The translations under genes and the position numbers were made by a program. From assembly GCA_963853835.1 (NCBI GenBank), contig OY970830.1, forward strand, positions 30,527,966-30,591,965: a stretch of 64,000 nucleotides of DNA, given 5' to 3'. Of the stretch, positions 21,205 to 33,699 are shown piece after piece; the stretch's first letter is position 1, and the number at the start of each line of letters is the position of its first letter. Below the pieces are notes generated by a model, which ran no database searches, was not told the origin of the DNA, and worked only from the letters and a program-made list of their open reading frames with translations. Source of the DNA: Calendula officinalis (taxonomy: Eukaryota; Streptophyta; Magnoliopsida; Asterales; Asteraceae).

Positions 21205-21545
21205 AAGAATTTGCACTAAAATGAACATAATTTTTACCTTTATTTTTTGTTTCCAGGTGTGCAACCACCCAAAATGAAGCTTGCGACGACTACGTCTTGG
21301 TAAACAGCCATAGGCAGTTTATGGAACTTTCGGGCCTAAAAATGTTTTTGTTTTTTTTGTTTTTTTGCATTTTAAGTTTTTAATAAATTTTGGACTTTGG
21401 AAAATTTAGTTAATGATTTTTTGAAAATTGAATTTTCTCACACAGTTTGTGTTTTTGTATTAAACATGTTTTGAAGATCAAATTTATTGTATTCTTTGAA
21501 TTAACATGATTTTTAGATTAAATTATCTTTGAATATATTAAGAAA
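21205..21545. repeat. Dispersed intron repeat, copy 1 (pair with 22485-22835)
   Basis: Two ABCG introns carry the same roughly 340-bp sequence with clear divergence: shared phrases include CATAATTTTT, CGAAGCTTCCAACGA-like blocks, a GTGTTTTTGT/AAC segment and GATTAAATTATC near the right end. Either two insertions of one element or a segmental duplication of intron sequence. Confidence 0.55.
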
Positions 21546-22484
21546 TCAAATCAGTTTTGTTGTTACTCTCGTGAAACTGATTATTTGACAAACAAAATCT
21601 TGGTCCAAACATTAAAAACTATTGTTGCAATATAATCAACTTCAAAAACACAACTTCAAAAAACAAAGCTTTTAACATGAAGTTTGACCCTTGAACGTAA
21701 CAACAATCGGCAACTTACAGCAGGCATATCGACATAGTAGTTCACATGATCGAATGCAAGTGACAACGGCTTGAACGGCAAAACCATCCCCTTTTTGTTT
21801 ATTCCATTAGCCTCGGATTCGGTTTCCATTTTCACCAACTTTTTCTTTTTCGCATCATTATCATCGATAATCGACTTAGAGTCCACCATGGCTATACATT
21901 CAAGATTTAAAACGTTCACGATTAGATACATATGTATTTATACTATATATAAAGCATTTAGGTCTTTCACAAATTAGCAATTCAGCCAAGACATGTGTTA
22001 AATGTTACATTTGAATAAATATGCACATGCCACATATGCATTATTAACACTTTGCCCTAACAAACTGAGCTAATAAATCATATGTTCATTATTTAATTAC
22101 AATTACGTTTATTAACTCCTTAATTTTAAAAAGCTGTAATTATCCTATGATCATTTCTAAATTTAGAAACCTATATAAGTGTTAGAAAACTAGACTTACG
22201 GGTGAGAAACGTGAGCGCTAACACAAAGCAAAGGTTGAAGATGAGAGAAAACCCGAAGAGTGCAAGAACGCAAATCCAATACCAATGGCCTTCGGTAAAC
22301 ATCCCTCTAGCTTTTAGAAGTTCTTTTCCGACTGTGGATTCTCGATACATTGTGTCGAAGCTTGGCTGTACAATATTGTTAATTAGATAAAACACTTGAA
22401 CACTTTTAGTGACGTTTTTCAGGTCACTAAATATGATCCACCCCCAAATTTGGAGGAACATGCCTTTTTGTTCGTTACTAAAAT

Positions 22485-22835
22485 CATGTAAGGAAAAAGG
22501 CTATACTGAAATGTGCATAATTTTTGTCTCGAGTCTCCGTTCCAGACGTTTGACCGGCCAAATCGAAGCTTCCAACGAGAACTACGGCCACGGTTTACAA
22601 AATTTTTAGGCCAGTTTTTGGTCCGTTTGTCTTTTTTACCCATTCGGAAATCTAGATCTTATTTAGGGTTTGTTTGATACTCCGGAAAGTTTAGTGGATA
22701 ATTCGTGAAAATTGAGTTTTTCTCAAAATTAGTGTTTTTGTGCTGAACAAGCTTTAAAGACTAAATCCACGGTATTTTTAAATCAACGTGGTTTTTTGAT
22801 TAAATTATCCATCGTATTCTAAAAATGAACGAGAA
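22485..22835. repeat. Dispersed intron repeat, copy 2
   Basis: Partner of 21205-21545, same orientation, in the intron between ABCG exons 7 and 8. Confidence 0.55.
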
Positions 22836-25800
22836 TAATTTGTATCCTGGTTTTTTTAGTGTATATCAAAATGACAGTTCTCTTATGGTGTATATTGTTA
22901 TTTAAAACTTACCGCACTCCACCTTTTATCAAGAAACTCAACAAGCACAATAGCATTTTGTCCGTACGACATAGGAGAAAGGTAATACGCCCATTTCATC
23001 CATGGTTGGAGGTCATCTAGCACCAACAAATAGTACATAAATATAGAACCAAAACACATTACTATAATTAACGTCTTTTTGTAACACAAAAATTATAACA
23101 AACTTTTTAATTCGTTACAAAAAATGCGTCAACAAATATTTATGAGACACCTACCTTTTGCAATAATAAATCCACCGAGAACAAAAACCAACAATAATGT
23201 GAATGTGCCAAGAGTGTTGGCTACAACTTGTGTTCTTCCAAGTGCAGCAATGAAACGAAATAGACCTAAAGCCATCTGATGTATACCCAGATATGCCAAT
23301 AGTTGCTGGGAAAAACTGAAACATAAATCGGAAAAAGCCTCAGGTTGACTTTATAGGTCAAACCGGACAATTTTCAACTTCAAAATTCATAAAAATCTCG
23401 TCAACCCACATAGTAAGTTTTTAAACCCAAACTATTAATTATAATATAAGTTGAAATTTAGTATATTTGGGTTTAAAATACTAACAAACTATGTAAATCT
23501 TGAAGTAATTGGATTGACCCAAAAGAAAGTCAAATTAAAAGTTAAAAAATGCGTACCTACTAGCGGAAGGAGCAAAGCCAACAGTGTAATAAGTAAGCAC
23601 AATCCAAATTCCAGATTCTAGAAGTGAAAGTGGAAGTCTTAGAAGCCAAATTGGTAGAGCAAAAGCCCAAGCAGGATAAAACAACGAATCCCGTTGTTTA
23701 TAGAAAACCGGTAACCGAAAAATAGTCAACGCGAGTTCTGCCATCCCGTTAAACATGACGTTAATTAGACTAAAAAACAACGCCCCGTAATACTTTCCGC
23801 CGTCGTCTAAATCGCCGTATTTCATCGTTGTTCTAAAGAAAACGGTGAAAGTAAATAAGGCCATGATTGTGATTTGTGTAGTTTTGAAAATGTACACAAA
23901 AGCATTTCTCTTCATTAGAAGCCATTCCCTAGATAAACATGCTTTAAAGAGTTCTTTGTTCGATATACCGTATTTATTAGTCACTAAAGCAGCCGGATGT
24001 GCTCTAGATTTGTCATACGGGACATGAAGAATGCCCGCGATCCTTTTACCTGCATGAAAGTTTTGAAAAAAGTGAACAAAATCGTCTACGGATACGTATC
24101 GGTATGCTATACTTTTGTTGAACCAATATTGTTCTTGATCTTTTCTTGACGTGACTTCCTGAAGGAAATCCGCGACCCCTTTTCTTTCGGGGCATTTGAA
24201 ACCGACATGTTCAAAGAATTCTAGAACGTTGTTTCTCGGGCCTTGGTAGACGATTTGACCTTCGGAAAGAAGGATTATTTCGTCGAAGAGTTCAAACGTT
24301 TCAGGTGCGGGTTGAAGAAGTGAAATTATCATGGTGATGTCCATAATGTGAACCATTTGTCTCATGTATTTTACGATTTGGAACGTTGTTGAACTATCGA
24401 GGCCCGTTGAGATCTCGTCCATGAGAAAAACCTTAGCGGGACCCACGAGCATTTCTCCAGTTGTAACACGTTTTTTCTGCCCGCCGGATATACCACGTCG
24501 CATTTCATCTCCCACCATTGTGTCTGCGCAGATATCTAGCCCGAGCAACTATGGTAACATAGCACTCATTGTTAGTAGCTAGCGAGTATATTTATCTGAT
24601 TGCAGAGTTGTATCAACTCTGCAATCTACAATACAGGTTGTAGCTTTTTATTCTACAACCTGTTAAATTCCTACTATTCATGTAATAGGATGGGAGAAAA
24701 CATACCCTAAGAACATACTCGGTGACCAAACTAGATTCTTGCCCGGAAATTGCTATGGCTTTCATGAAAGCATCAAGTTCGGCATCTGGTTTAATTCCCT
24801 CGGCTTTTTATCGTCTAGATAATTCCGCCAACATTTCGTATCTTGTCCCGACACCCAAGCAACGTCCCGAGAAATCCATGGTCTCTCTCACGGTCATTTC
24901 TCCATGGTGTAGATCGTGTTGGCTAATATAAGCACAAGTCCTTTGAGGAACGAATTCGTTCATTTCATGACCACAATACGACACCTTTCCCGTTACCTAT
25001 CGGTATAGTAAAAGATTACAACAATGAGTTGATATGTAACTAATTAAAGCTTTAATGTGTAGAATAATTAAACTGTTACCCTTATATCCTTTTCGAGCTT
25101 TCCGGCTAGTCCTTTTAGCAATGTGGTCTTTCCCGACCCCGGAGGTCCTAGAAGTAGTGTCATTCTAAAAAAAACCCCGATTTCGTCAGTAAATAGAAAG
25201 CAGAACAATCGAAAATGGAGCTAGAATTATAAGAACAAAAAAATCAAAATTTTATCCTAAACGACAACTTTCTTGTAGCGAAATATTTACATTATTTGCT
25301 TACCTAGATGGTGTCACGATCCCAGATACGTCATGAAGAATCTTAACAACTCGTTTCTTCGACGGGAAAAGCCTCAAGAAACCAAGAACATTCTAAAAAC
25401 ACGATAAAAATGGTAAGATAAATACAAATTTCCTAAGAAATATGTTTTGATCAACCCGACCTGACCCTTGACCCGTTGCCCAACTCGTTCATTAATTGGA
25501 ACTTTTCACGAATTTCACAAACTTACCTCAACTGAATTGATAGTAGAATTGAACAAAGTTGGAAGTGCTCGACTTCCAACAAACGCATCCCCTTCAATTG
25601 ACAAGTTCTCGTATCGAATTTCAATCCTCGGGATATCAATCCCGACCCAATCAACACGATCTCTAAGCCGTTCAAGAAGACGTTCATTGTCATTATCAAT
25701 CCTTTGTTGTATATTTTTCATCAAATTTTGTCTCTCCTCGGGTCCAAGATTCGCAACATCAATCTCTTCACGAACAATTTTCCCATCATCCAAGATATTG

Positions 25801-26054
25801 GTCAAGAATCCCTTTTTTAACCGATCATAAGTCGGGAGTCTTTCAATGGCGGCCCACATGAGTTCATCTTCATCATCTTCTCTCCCACTTTTTTGGAACA
25901 CATCACCACTTGGTGTTGTGAATGCTTCCCGGATGCTAGCCGTGCCCCAACCCTTGGTGCTCTGGGAGGATAGACTACCTCTTCGGCTCATGTTCCGGCT
26001 TGCGTTCCGGCTCATGGTCCGCATTAAGTCATCACCGGTCAATGCTAAAGCCAT

Positions 26055-26580
26055 TTTAGTAACCTAGATTGAAATCGAGAAATTTTTATGTGAACATGAA
26101 GAATGTTGATTGTATTTCTAGAGGGAAAATGTGATTTTTTTTTGTTTTGTAGATTTGAGTGTTTTATAGTGAGCAAATTGTGATTGCTAGGAAACTAGAG
26201 ATGACAAAAATCAGCATAAGGATATGACCTATTGAAATTCTAATTTTTGTCGGAGGTCTTACTACTTTAAAGTAGTTATTTCGCCCATATATATTCATCT
26301 TTTTGTCTTCACTCCGTCAAAGAAAGATTCAAGCTAATGGATGAAGTGAATGAGTTCTTTTCCTCAGATTCTAGCCGTTGGATTGACCAAAATTGTTTTG
26401 AGTCAATGGTTTAGCTTAATATAGTCTTGTGCTATTTGGCATCTCAAATTAGATTAATCATATTTAAAAATAAAACTAAGTTTTAAATAGTTTGTGTAAA
26501 TCACACTTCTTTTTTATCAAATAAGACAAATTTTTAAAATGTATTAATTTTTTTTAAATATTCCAAAATGAAAAGTATAT
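26055..26580. other. Upstream region of the ABCG gene
   Basis: AT-rich region before the ATG at 26054. GTTTTATAGTGAGC near 26160 could be a weak TATA region on the gene side. No other feature supported. Confidence 0.35.
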
Positions 26581-26596
26581 TTAAAACGGAGGAAGT

Positions 26597-26829
26597 TTTT
26601 TTTTTTGAACGGCAAGTTAGTAAGTTAGTTGTTCGAGCTTATACAGTGACATCCATAAGGGGCAGTGTATGCCTTCCCTCGAACCCTCCACATATGGAGA
26701 ATAAACCCCACCACCTTTTTAATCTCCAAGTTTACCTCCAACAAGACTTGAACTCAAGACCTCTTGAAGGAAAACCCCAAGGCTACCCTTGGTGACCAAT
26801 TGATCTAGACCAATTGATTTACCCCATAG
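26597..26829 (-). mobile_element. tRNA-derived SINE with 16-bp target duplication
   Basis: Perfect direct repeat TTAAAACGGAGGAAGT at 26581-26596 and 26830-26845. On the minus strand the 233-bp body ends in a poly(A) tract (26597-26606) and contains a box-B-like GTTCAAGTC (26753-26745) with an A-box-like TAGATCAATTGG upstream. Short length, A tail and long duplication identify a target-primed retroposon. The target duplication itself looks like the end of a CTTCCTCCGTTTT-type MITE. Confidence 0.8.
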
Positions 26830-26845
26830 TTAAAACGGAGGAAGT

Positions 26846-27315
26846 AGATATCTTTTACAGTAAACTAGGTCATTATTCTATTCATTTACCCCATAGTTAA
26901 TGTTTAGCTTTTCATGTTATTAAAGATAAACCCATTTAAGCAACTAATATAAAATGACAAAAAAAAAGAAATGCAAGTACATAACCCAAAAGATCATACA
27001 CCAACAAACCCCCTGATAAGTTAAAACCCATGTATAACATTTTTCTTTTTCTTAATTTTCATAACATACTAACTAACCCAAATCTCCGATTATACAGCAT
27101 TTGGCTTTTTTGTAAGAAGGTACAACTAATGATGCAGAATGTACATGCAACCAACATCTGTACAACAATTACAAGTACTACACCACTTTTCTTCCATGAC
27201 CCAACAAACATCATGCTAAGCAAAAGCTTCCAACACCATTAGTTAAAAAAACAATAAACCCGACCCACGACCCGCACCATTCTTCCTCTCTCATATAACC
27301 ATATAAAAACCCGAA
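26846..27315. other. Intergenic between SINE and EPL-like gene 3' end
   Basis: AT-rich; includes the probable 3' UTR of the minus-strand gene that ends at 27316. No other gene seen. Confidence 0.5.
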
Positions 27316-29971
27316 TTATTTTAATGGGAAAAAAAGTTCATCTACTGATTTAGATGTTGATCTGGCTTCTGCAATTTTGAGTGCAATGGCGGCTTTGTAA
27401 GTTAGCAGATCTGCAACCTCCATTAACACCTGAGCTTTTTGGCGTTTTGTAACTGCCGCTTGTTCTGCCGCCAGTGCTGCAGCCTCAATTTCTTGGACTT
27501 TTATAGTGGCGGTTTCTGATTCAGCAACCGTCTTTTGTTCATATAAGGCTGCAAGATGATATCTAAATTAGTACTTCTAATAAGAAATATGTTGTGGCGG
27601 TAACTGAATGACATGTCACTTGCCAGTTGCCACCTCAGCAAGTTACCGCCACATCATCGATTTATCAGATTACCAAATGACCGAAATGGATGTAATCAAA
27701 AAATTTCATTTAGGCAAGAAAAAACTGTAGTTACTTGAGGTCAAATAGGTAATTTTAGATCATGAGGGTAAATAGAACAAATACTCTGTACCAAAGATCA
27801 AGAGGGCAAATAGGTAATTTTATATTAAAGCAAGAAAATAGAGCAATGTAAACACACCTTTCAAAAAAGTTAGTTGCTTTCCTCTTCCAGATTGGTTCCC
27901 ACGTTGTCTAAATGATCTTTTCTTCCGTAAAACACCTTTGAAATTAAGTTGTTCGGGTTTTATTGGTTTGTAAAACTGCCAACAAAAAATAAACCATAAA
28001 TTTGTTAAAAAAAGGAAACTTGAACTATGAAACAAGATAAAACTCATTTGATGACATGGCATGATAATTTTTAAGTAGACACATCACCAAAGAGTGAAAA
28101 TACTCAATTTATATTTTGTTATCATCTCCAATACAACAATAATAATTTGGGTGTTGTATGAATAACTATAAACAATCTTTTGGAAACTTTTTGTACTATA
28201 CTACTTAAAATAATACAATTTTAATCACATTTGACTATTTATAAACAAGAAAGTTGGTAACTTTGAACAGAGTGTGTTTCAGCCCGACCCATACAAAACT
28301 ACACTAATTGACCCGTTACCTAAACCCACATGACCCACCCACATTGCCACCTCTACTTGCTTCCATACATTTTACAAAACAAGAGAAATTATAACAAAAA
28401 ACTAATAATAATATTTTTACCTGAAACACTTGAACAAGAGCTGATTGTTTCTTTTTCCGTTTATTCATCCAGTAACCATAAACAGCTTCCAAAACATCTT
28501 TCGATGCAATCATCAAACACCGATCAACCGCCAATTTAACATCAGAATAATCTTCTGGGCTACCATAAATCCCTTTTTCAAAAGCATCAATAATTTTCTC
28601 AAAAGTATCATAGCCAACCCGTAAATCATCCTTATTCTCATCATTAAACCTATTTAACCACTCATCATCATCAGAATCCATATCATAAACGGGCTCACTT
28701 CTCTCCAACATTCTAGAAACTTCATCACCTCGGGTACAAATATATGAATCGGGCATCTTAAATGGTAAATATTTACCATTTGCATAGCCCGAAACTTCAT
28801 TGACCCGAGGCACGGGTATTATACTTGTTAAAGATGCTTTCAAACGTACGGTTCGGTCAGAACATTTTCTGTATAATTCTTTGAAAATAAACCAATCTTG
28901 TCGATCTGAAAACTCAAGTTTCCAGCTGTCATCACCACCAGCCCAGATTATAGCATGAGTGACCCGGTTGATAAAACACGGTCTCATAAAGTTTCGGGTT
29001 TCAACCCGAAACCGTTCGAGCCCGTTTGTTCTAACTACCAGAAACCATTGTTTCGGGCCTGACATTTCCATCGTAATAACAGCTCCTGTTTCACGATAAC
29101 ATCTGTCTGATTCTATTACCAATATACTTGCATTACAACTCACTGAGTCTATGTCTTGTGTTAATTCTTTAAGTTCTTTAAAACTTGCTCTTTGAATAGT
29201 TGACCTAGAAATTTCAGGGTTTGACTTTATCGGAGAAATCGAGACACCATCTTTCACAATTTTGTTACTTGATTTCAAATATAGAGAACTTGAAGGATTT
29301 CTTTGTTTTCTTGACCTTAAAGAAGTTCTTCTTTTTTGGATAACACGGTGGATGTTTACACTATTTCTAGGTGGCAAATTTTGTGAATTTAATCGGGTCG
29401 ATTTTCTGAATTGTACGTTCATAGCCTTCTTTTTTTTGGACTTGGATATTTTTTGAGGTGAAATAGGGTTGGTGGTGTTATTTGGTGGCAAAACGGATGG
29501 CGATTCTTCATTGATGGTCTTCTTTTTCGATTGATGTCTAACGAACTTTTTCCCAAATTTTTTATCTGAATTATCATAGTCGTTAGATGATGAATTCCTC
29601 TTTCGTTTCCTTGAATAAACGAGTCCCCATCGTTTATTATCCTTTGCACAATTACCATCATCATTAACATGATTAACAGAATCGATTTCCCATAATTCCC
29701 CTAAATTAATCTCCTTATGTGATTTACCATCATCAATTTCCATAACATCATCTATCCCTTTGTGTTTTTTACAAGAATTTCGCCATCCATTTTGTTTAAC
29801 ATCAAGCAATTCAATCCAATCTTCTTCTGCATTTGCAACAGCTAACGATGGTCTTCTCATATGTTTACTAACCTCTTGAGTAGGATACAGCCGTCTTCCT
29901 GACCTCAAAATCCTAGCCCCAAAAACCCTAGTTGTTCTCCGCATCTTCACCGACGGCATCAGCAGCGTCAT
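27316..29971 (-). CDS. Enhancer-of-polycomb-like (EPL) nuclear protein
   Basis: Three exons: 29971-28421, 27975-27858, 27548-27316 (1902 nt, 633 codons, frame kept at both GT-AG introns). I start at the first ATG of the open frame (MTLLMPSVKMRRTTRVFGAR); MPSVKM five codons or so later is an alternative, since plant family members begin MPSV.MRRTTRVFG. The N-terminus has the ARxLRSGRRLYP motif. The middle is basic and Ser-rich with several bipartite nuclear-localisation-like stretches. The EPL domain is in the C-terminal half, with YDMDSDDDEWL and the helix around FEKIIDAFEK. The C-terminus is an Ala/Glu-rich helix. Yeast Epl1 is a subunit of the NuA4 histone acetyltransferase; the plant large EPL-like proteins are presumed chromatin factors. 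Specific function here is inference. Confidence 0.85.
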
Positions 29972-30030
29972 AAGACTTTTCCGGTGAGTTCTCAAACCCT
30001 CCGGTGATCGTTCTTTCCTAATTCTCTTCA

Positions 30031-30480
30031 CTATCTCAAAATTTTCACGACCGATTAGGTCAATTCAAAACCTAATTAAATTCTACCACGATAAAGTATA
30101 AATTATATATACAGATACTTACAGATCGAAATAATCAAAGTAATACACGAGATGATAAAGCCATATCAGATCCGAATTTTCTAGAAACAGACTAATCGTT
30201 CGGAAAGTTAAAAGTCTTCGATATGTTTTACATACATGTTTGTGATATGCACGTACCTGATGACGGCGAGTTTACAGGGATCGATAGGTGGCCGTGATGG
30301 CGGTGGTGGTGGTGGTGAGTGATCGGAGGATGGGTACGGCGGAGGGCGGGAGGGAGAGAATGATTGTGTGTGGCGGCCGATATGGTAGAGATTAGAGAGG
30401 TGTAAGTGAAGAGGCTGAAGCGGCGCTGGCCGTTGGATCTGGAACCCTAGGGTAACTGTTCTTCTACTCAGTTTATTTAT
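30031..30480 (-). promoter_or_regulatory. 5' UTR and promoter region of the EPL-like gene
   Basis: A GTACGT donor on the minus strand after ATCAG (exon end at 30257) suggests a noncoding first exon upstream and an intron in the 5' UTR. A GGTGGT microsatellite-like run lies at 30300-30320. CT-rich sequence near 30350-30450 could hold the core promoter. No TATA box was picked. Confidence 0.4.
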
Positions 30481-30643
30481 TACATTATTATTTTATTTAT
30501 TATAAAATTAAAATAATTAAAATTAAAGGAGAGCGTGAAAAGGGGGAAATTAATTTGAAGTTTCTCGTTAACATTGACTACTTTTCAGTTTTGACACCAA
30601 ATATTATGTAATTTTACTGGCAGTCCTTTGTTAGTTTGTTAGA

Positions 30644-30773
30644 AGGAATTCATTTTTGCATTACAATTTTTATATCATATATCAATAGTATAAGTTTTAT
30701 AATTAATTATATAATTATACTAAACATTGATTGTTGTAAATACATTAAAAGTTATGGTGTATAAATCACCTCA
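30644..30773. mobile_element. MITE, 130 bp, family A copy 3
   Basis: Starts AGGAATTCATTTTTGC and ends GTGTATAAATCACCTC. Flanks TTTGTTAGA (30635-30643) and TTTGTTAAA (30774-30782) match at 8 of 9 positions. The oldest-looking copy. Confidence 0.7.
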
Positions 30774-31319
30774 TTTGTTAAAACTATGAAAAATTACATT
30801 TATAATTTAACATTCATATTACCATTTTCCTATCTAGTTTTATATTTTTATTTAAATATACCGATGTTCATGATAACTTAGAAAAAAATCAACCAAAACC
30901 AATTTTGAAAAGGTTTTTATGGCAAAATCGTCTATTATATGATGTGTTAAGTTAGCTAATTAAAGCTTAAAAAATGATATATGTAGTACGTAGTAACTAT
31001 ATTATAAACATGTTTTGGCATGCAATTGGAAAAAAGGGTAAAACTACACACGATTTTAGGAGAAAATATTAAAATTATATTTATTTTGTGAAAATACGAA
31101 TAAATAAAAGTATTAATCGTCAAAGAGCAAAGTTAGGCAAAAACATACTCCCAGTGTCCCGATCAAGAAGTATTTAGAAGCACAAAGGCAACAATCCAAC
31201 ATCTAGAAAAAACCACAACATTGGGGGGTTAAAATGCTAGTCAATTCACCAAAGCGTATAGGGGTTTATACTTTATATTTTAAAGTATGAAAAATTGTGC
31301 TTTCTTTTTAAAATAAATA

Positions 31320-31630
31320 CTTCTTTCGTTTTAAAATAAGTGATAAAAAATAATTTCACATTTTTTGAGGTAAAATATTATAATGGAAATTAAATTAGAT
31401 TAAATTGGATAGTCAGTGAGTAGGGATCCCACATATTATGATTAAAGTAAGTTTAATTATGTTTAAAAGTAAAAGTAAGGGTAAATGAGTAATTTTACTT
31501 TATTAAAGGAGATAGTTAATGGGTATGAGTCCCACTATATTTTACCAAATAAGGAAAGTTTCAAAGTATATCACTTATTTTGAAACACCCTAAAATGGAA
31601 AGTGTATCACTTATTTTGAAACGGATGAAG
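31320..31630. mobile_element. Stowaway-like MITE (CTTCCTCCG-type ends), copy 1
   Basis: Ends CTTCTTTCGTTTTAAAATAAGTG and CACTTATTTTGAAACGGATGAAG, flanked by TA. The body matches 49676-49987 over its whole length, including a GTTTAAAAGTAAAAGTAAGG block. Stowaway elements duplicate TA and use Tc1/mariner transposases. Confidence 0.75.
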
Positions 31631-31649
31631 TAATACATTTTGAATTTAT

Positions 31650-31857
31650 TTTATTTAGTAAAAAGTAGTGAGTAAAATGAAGTAAAATGACTCATTACTT
31701 TTATCTTTATACATCATTAAACTCACTTTAATGAAAACATGTGGGACTCATCGCTCACTAACTATCAAATTTAATATAATTTAATATTTATTATAATCTT
31801 TTGACTCAAAAAATATGAAAGCAAAAGTGTAAATTACTTATTTTGAAATGGATGGAG
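31650..31857. mobile_element. Stowaway-like MITE, truncated copy in opposite orientation
   Basis: Contains the same GTGGGACTCAT and ATGAAAACATG-type blocks as copy 1 in reverse order and ends in TTTTGAAATGGATGGAG|TA. The left end is missing. Confidence 0.5.
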
Positions 31858-31859
31858 TA

Positions 31860-33325
31860 TTATTCTTTACTAATTGGAGTATTATATTTCATATTCCTAT
31901 AAAAAAAATATTTGACATGTAGAATTTATTAATTATTTTTCATAATTTTATCTTTTAATTTAGACACTTTGTTAACTAAATGAGTAGAAGATAGTATAAA
32001 GCAATATCATTCCTCTTAAAAGTGTAGTAATATTTCCGTTTAATTTGGGGTTGTCATCAGCTCAAGTTACACTATGAACAAACTTGGTGTGAATTTAAGA
32101 GATATTCAAAAAATCATATGATAAATCATTTTTATATTTATATTATTTTATTTATATATTTTTATAATATGCACGTATACACATAGTGGTGTTACATAAG
32201 TCCGTCCATCTTAGGTTTATTATTTAACCTTTGTTACAAGTCAGCCTAATATTTTAAAATTAAATTAATTAGTTATGTCTAACGTGACAAATTGCCTGTA
32301 ATGATAGATTTAATGATGTTTAGACGTGTGCTCTAGAAATAACTCTATTATTATTGTGACTTAGTGTTAATTACTTAGAGCATCTCTAACTATACCTTCT
32401 ATAAATTTTACTCTATCTTTATTAATGATTGGACTATCTCCTGTCGATAAAGTTCTAATTCCAATCATTTTTTACTCCCTTAAAATATGACTGGAGTGAT
32501 AGTAACTAAATGAATTGGATTTTCCCTTCAAAATGAAGGGATTGAGTATGATTGAAGATGTTCTTATTCTCGTTTGTGATTATCTGGTAAGAAAAAATGA
32601 TTAGAGTATTAACGATAAAAAAATAACGGTAAAGAGTAATTTTCAATACAAATAAGAACTAGCAAAGAGCTTGAATACAAACAAGAACAAGAAATTAACA
32701 GATTGAAAAAAAGTCACAACACAAAATTGACGAATTATGATGGGAGATATGAATTCCTAACGGGAGAAAAGTTAAGGGTGCTCATCGAATATAATCAGGT
32801 TCGACTTTTAACTCCTAACGGGAGAAAGTTAAGGTGTGAATTCGATAAATCAATGTTCTCATCCTTCTCGTACGCAAAAAAATTAAAAAAAATTACATTT
32901 TTCACATACCAAAAAGGTATCTATCTATATATATTAACATAAAAATTGAGTTCCAAAACCAATGTTATAATTAATAACCTTGCATTTGATAAAATAAATT
33001 AAATAACCCTTGAATGATAGCAGTTATTATAGAATAGTTGCCCTCAATGTTGCCTTCAAGAATTGTTGCAGTTAACCCTTGAATGATAGCAGTTACTTGA
33101 TGTGGGCATTTAACCAAAACAAAAATGTCTTAAGTCTTTAAGAATTCCGATAGAAACGGATATATATTTATTATGCCACTTAACCCTCGAGACAAATCAT
33201 TTACTTAATCAAGTCGTTTCACTTGCTACATTCCACCGTTTCACTCCTACATTTAACCCACATTAAACCCGTTTGACATCTTTTATATAACCCGCATCAC
33301 CACCAGTCTTTCACATCCCACAAAC
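31860..33325. other. Intergenic, no gene seen
   Basis: Strongly AT-rich. A tandem pair of ACTCCTAACGGGAGAAAAGTTAAGG-like segments occurs at about 32755-32835 (CTAACGGGAGAAA twice), and CCTTGAATGATAGCAGTTA occurs twice near 33005 and 33075. None of this looks like a gene. Confidence 0.5.
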
Positions 33326-33694
33326 ATGTCACGGCTTCTACATTTAAATGCCGCAAGCAGCCTTCATCCCCGCTCTTACAACCGTTTCCCATCTGCTAGA
33401 GGTTCAACAATCATGCATATCTTTACCATGCAAATCATCACCTGCAAGTATATAACAACAGGTCAGCAAAGGTTTCTTAGCGGTTCAGTATATCTTGCAA
33501 CTTTAAACAATGCCAAACAATGCCAAACCGCGAACATCACCCTTGATCAAATCAAACAAGGCGACCACGGTCCCATTGTCGTGATGATTTTCCGCAAATG
33601 GGATGTTCACAATCTGAACCCAAAAAGAACCGAAGGTAAACATTTAATAGTTAATACATTAAATATTCTTATTGAATGTATAATGCATTTTTAG
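33326..33694 (+). pseudogene. Fragment resembling an RPA70/DUF223-type single-stranded-DNA-binding protein
   Basis: The 122-aa frame contains ITLDQIKQGDHGPIVV followed by MIFRKWDVHNLN, which resembles the start of the N-terminal OB fold of plant RPA1-like proteins, where a short leader is followed by V-R-x-x-RKW. It stops soon afterwards, so only a small part of the domain is present. Such RPA-like genes are multicopy in plants and are often carried by Helitrons. Whether an intron follows (a GTAAAC lies after ERTEG at 33638) cannot be decided, and no downstream exon was recognised. Confidence 0.4.
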
Positions 33695-33699
33695 ACACA

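Larger units (their letters stand above)
17034..26054 (-). pseudogene. Full-size PDR-type ABCG transporter, decayed
   Basis: Plasma-membrane full-size ABCG pumps export terpenoids and hormones. Deduced exons: 26054-25527, 25392-25304, 25164-25080, 24998-24703 (approximate), 24548-23557, 23315-23155, 23016-22913, 22365-22200, 21891-21719, 21046-20714, 19925-19651, 19145-19061, 18985-18859, 18438-18219, 17929-17515, 17249-17034. NBD1 has Walker A GPPGSGKT, signature GISGGQKKR and Walker B VFLMDE. NBD2 has GVSGAGKT and [10 protein letters not shown]. Lesions: TAA in place of Glu at 24810-24808; NBD2 lacks the IHQP of the H-loop (12-bp deletion near 19680); about 7 bp lost at the start of exon 11 (19920); about 7 bp lost in exon 13 near 18932; about 8 bp lost in exon 14 near 18345; and the WWRWYYW segment before the last exon is gone. 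All splice sites still look usable, so the loss is fairly recent. An error-prone assembly cannot explain all of these. Confidence 0.85.

Noticed and set aside
32703..32942. 79-codon plus-strand frame near a short direct repeat
   Set aside because: Lysine-rich translation of AT-rich DNA with no motif; the repeat CTAACGGGAGAAA explains its internal similarity.
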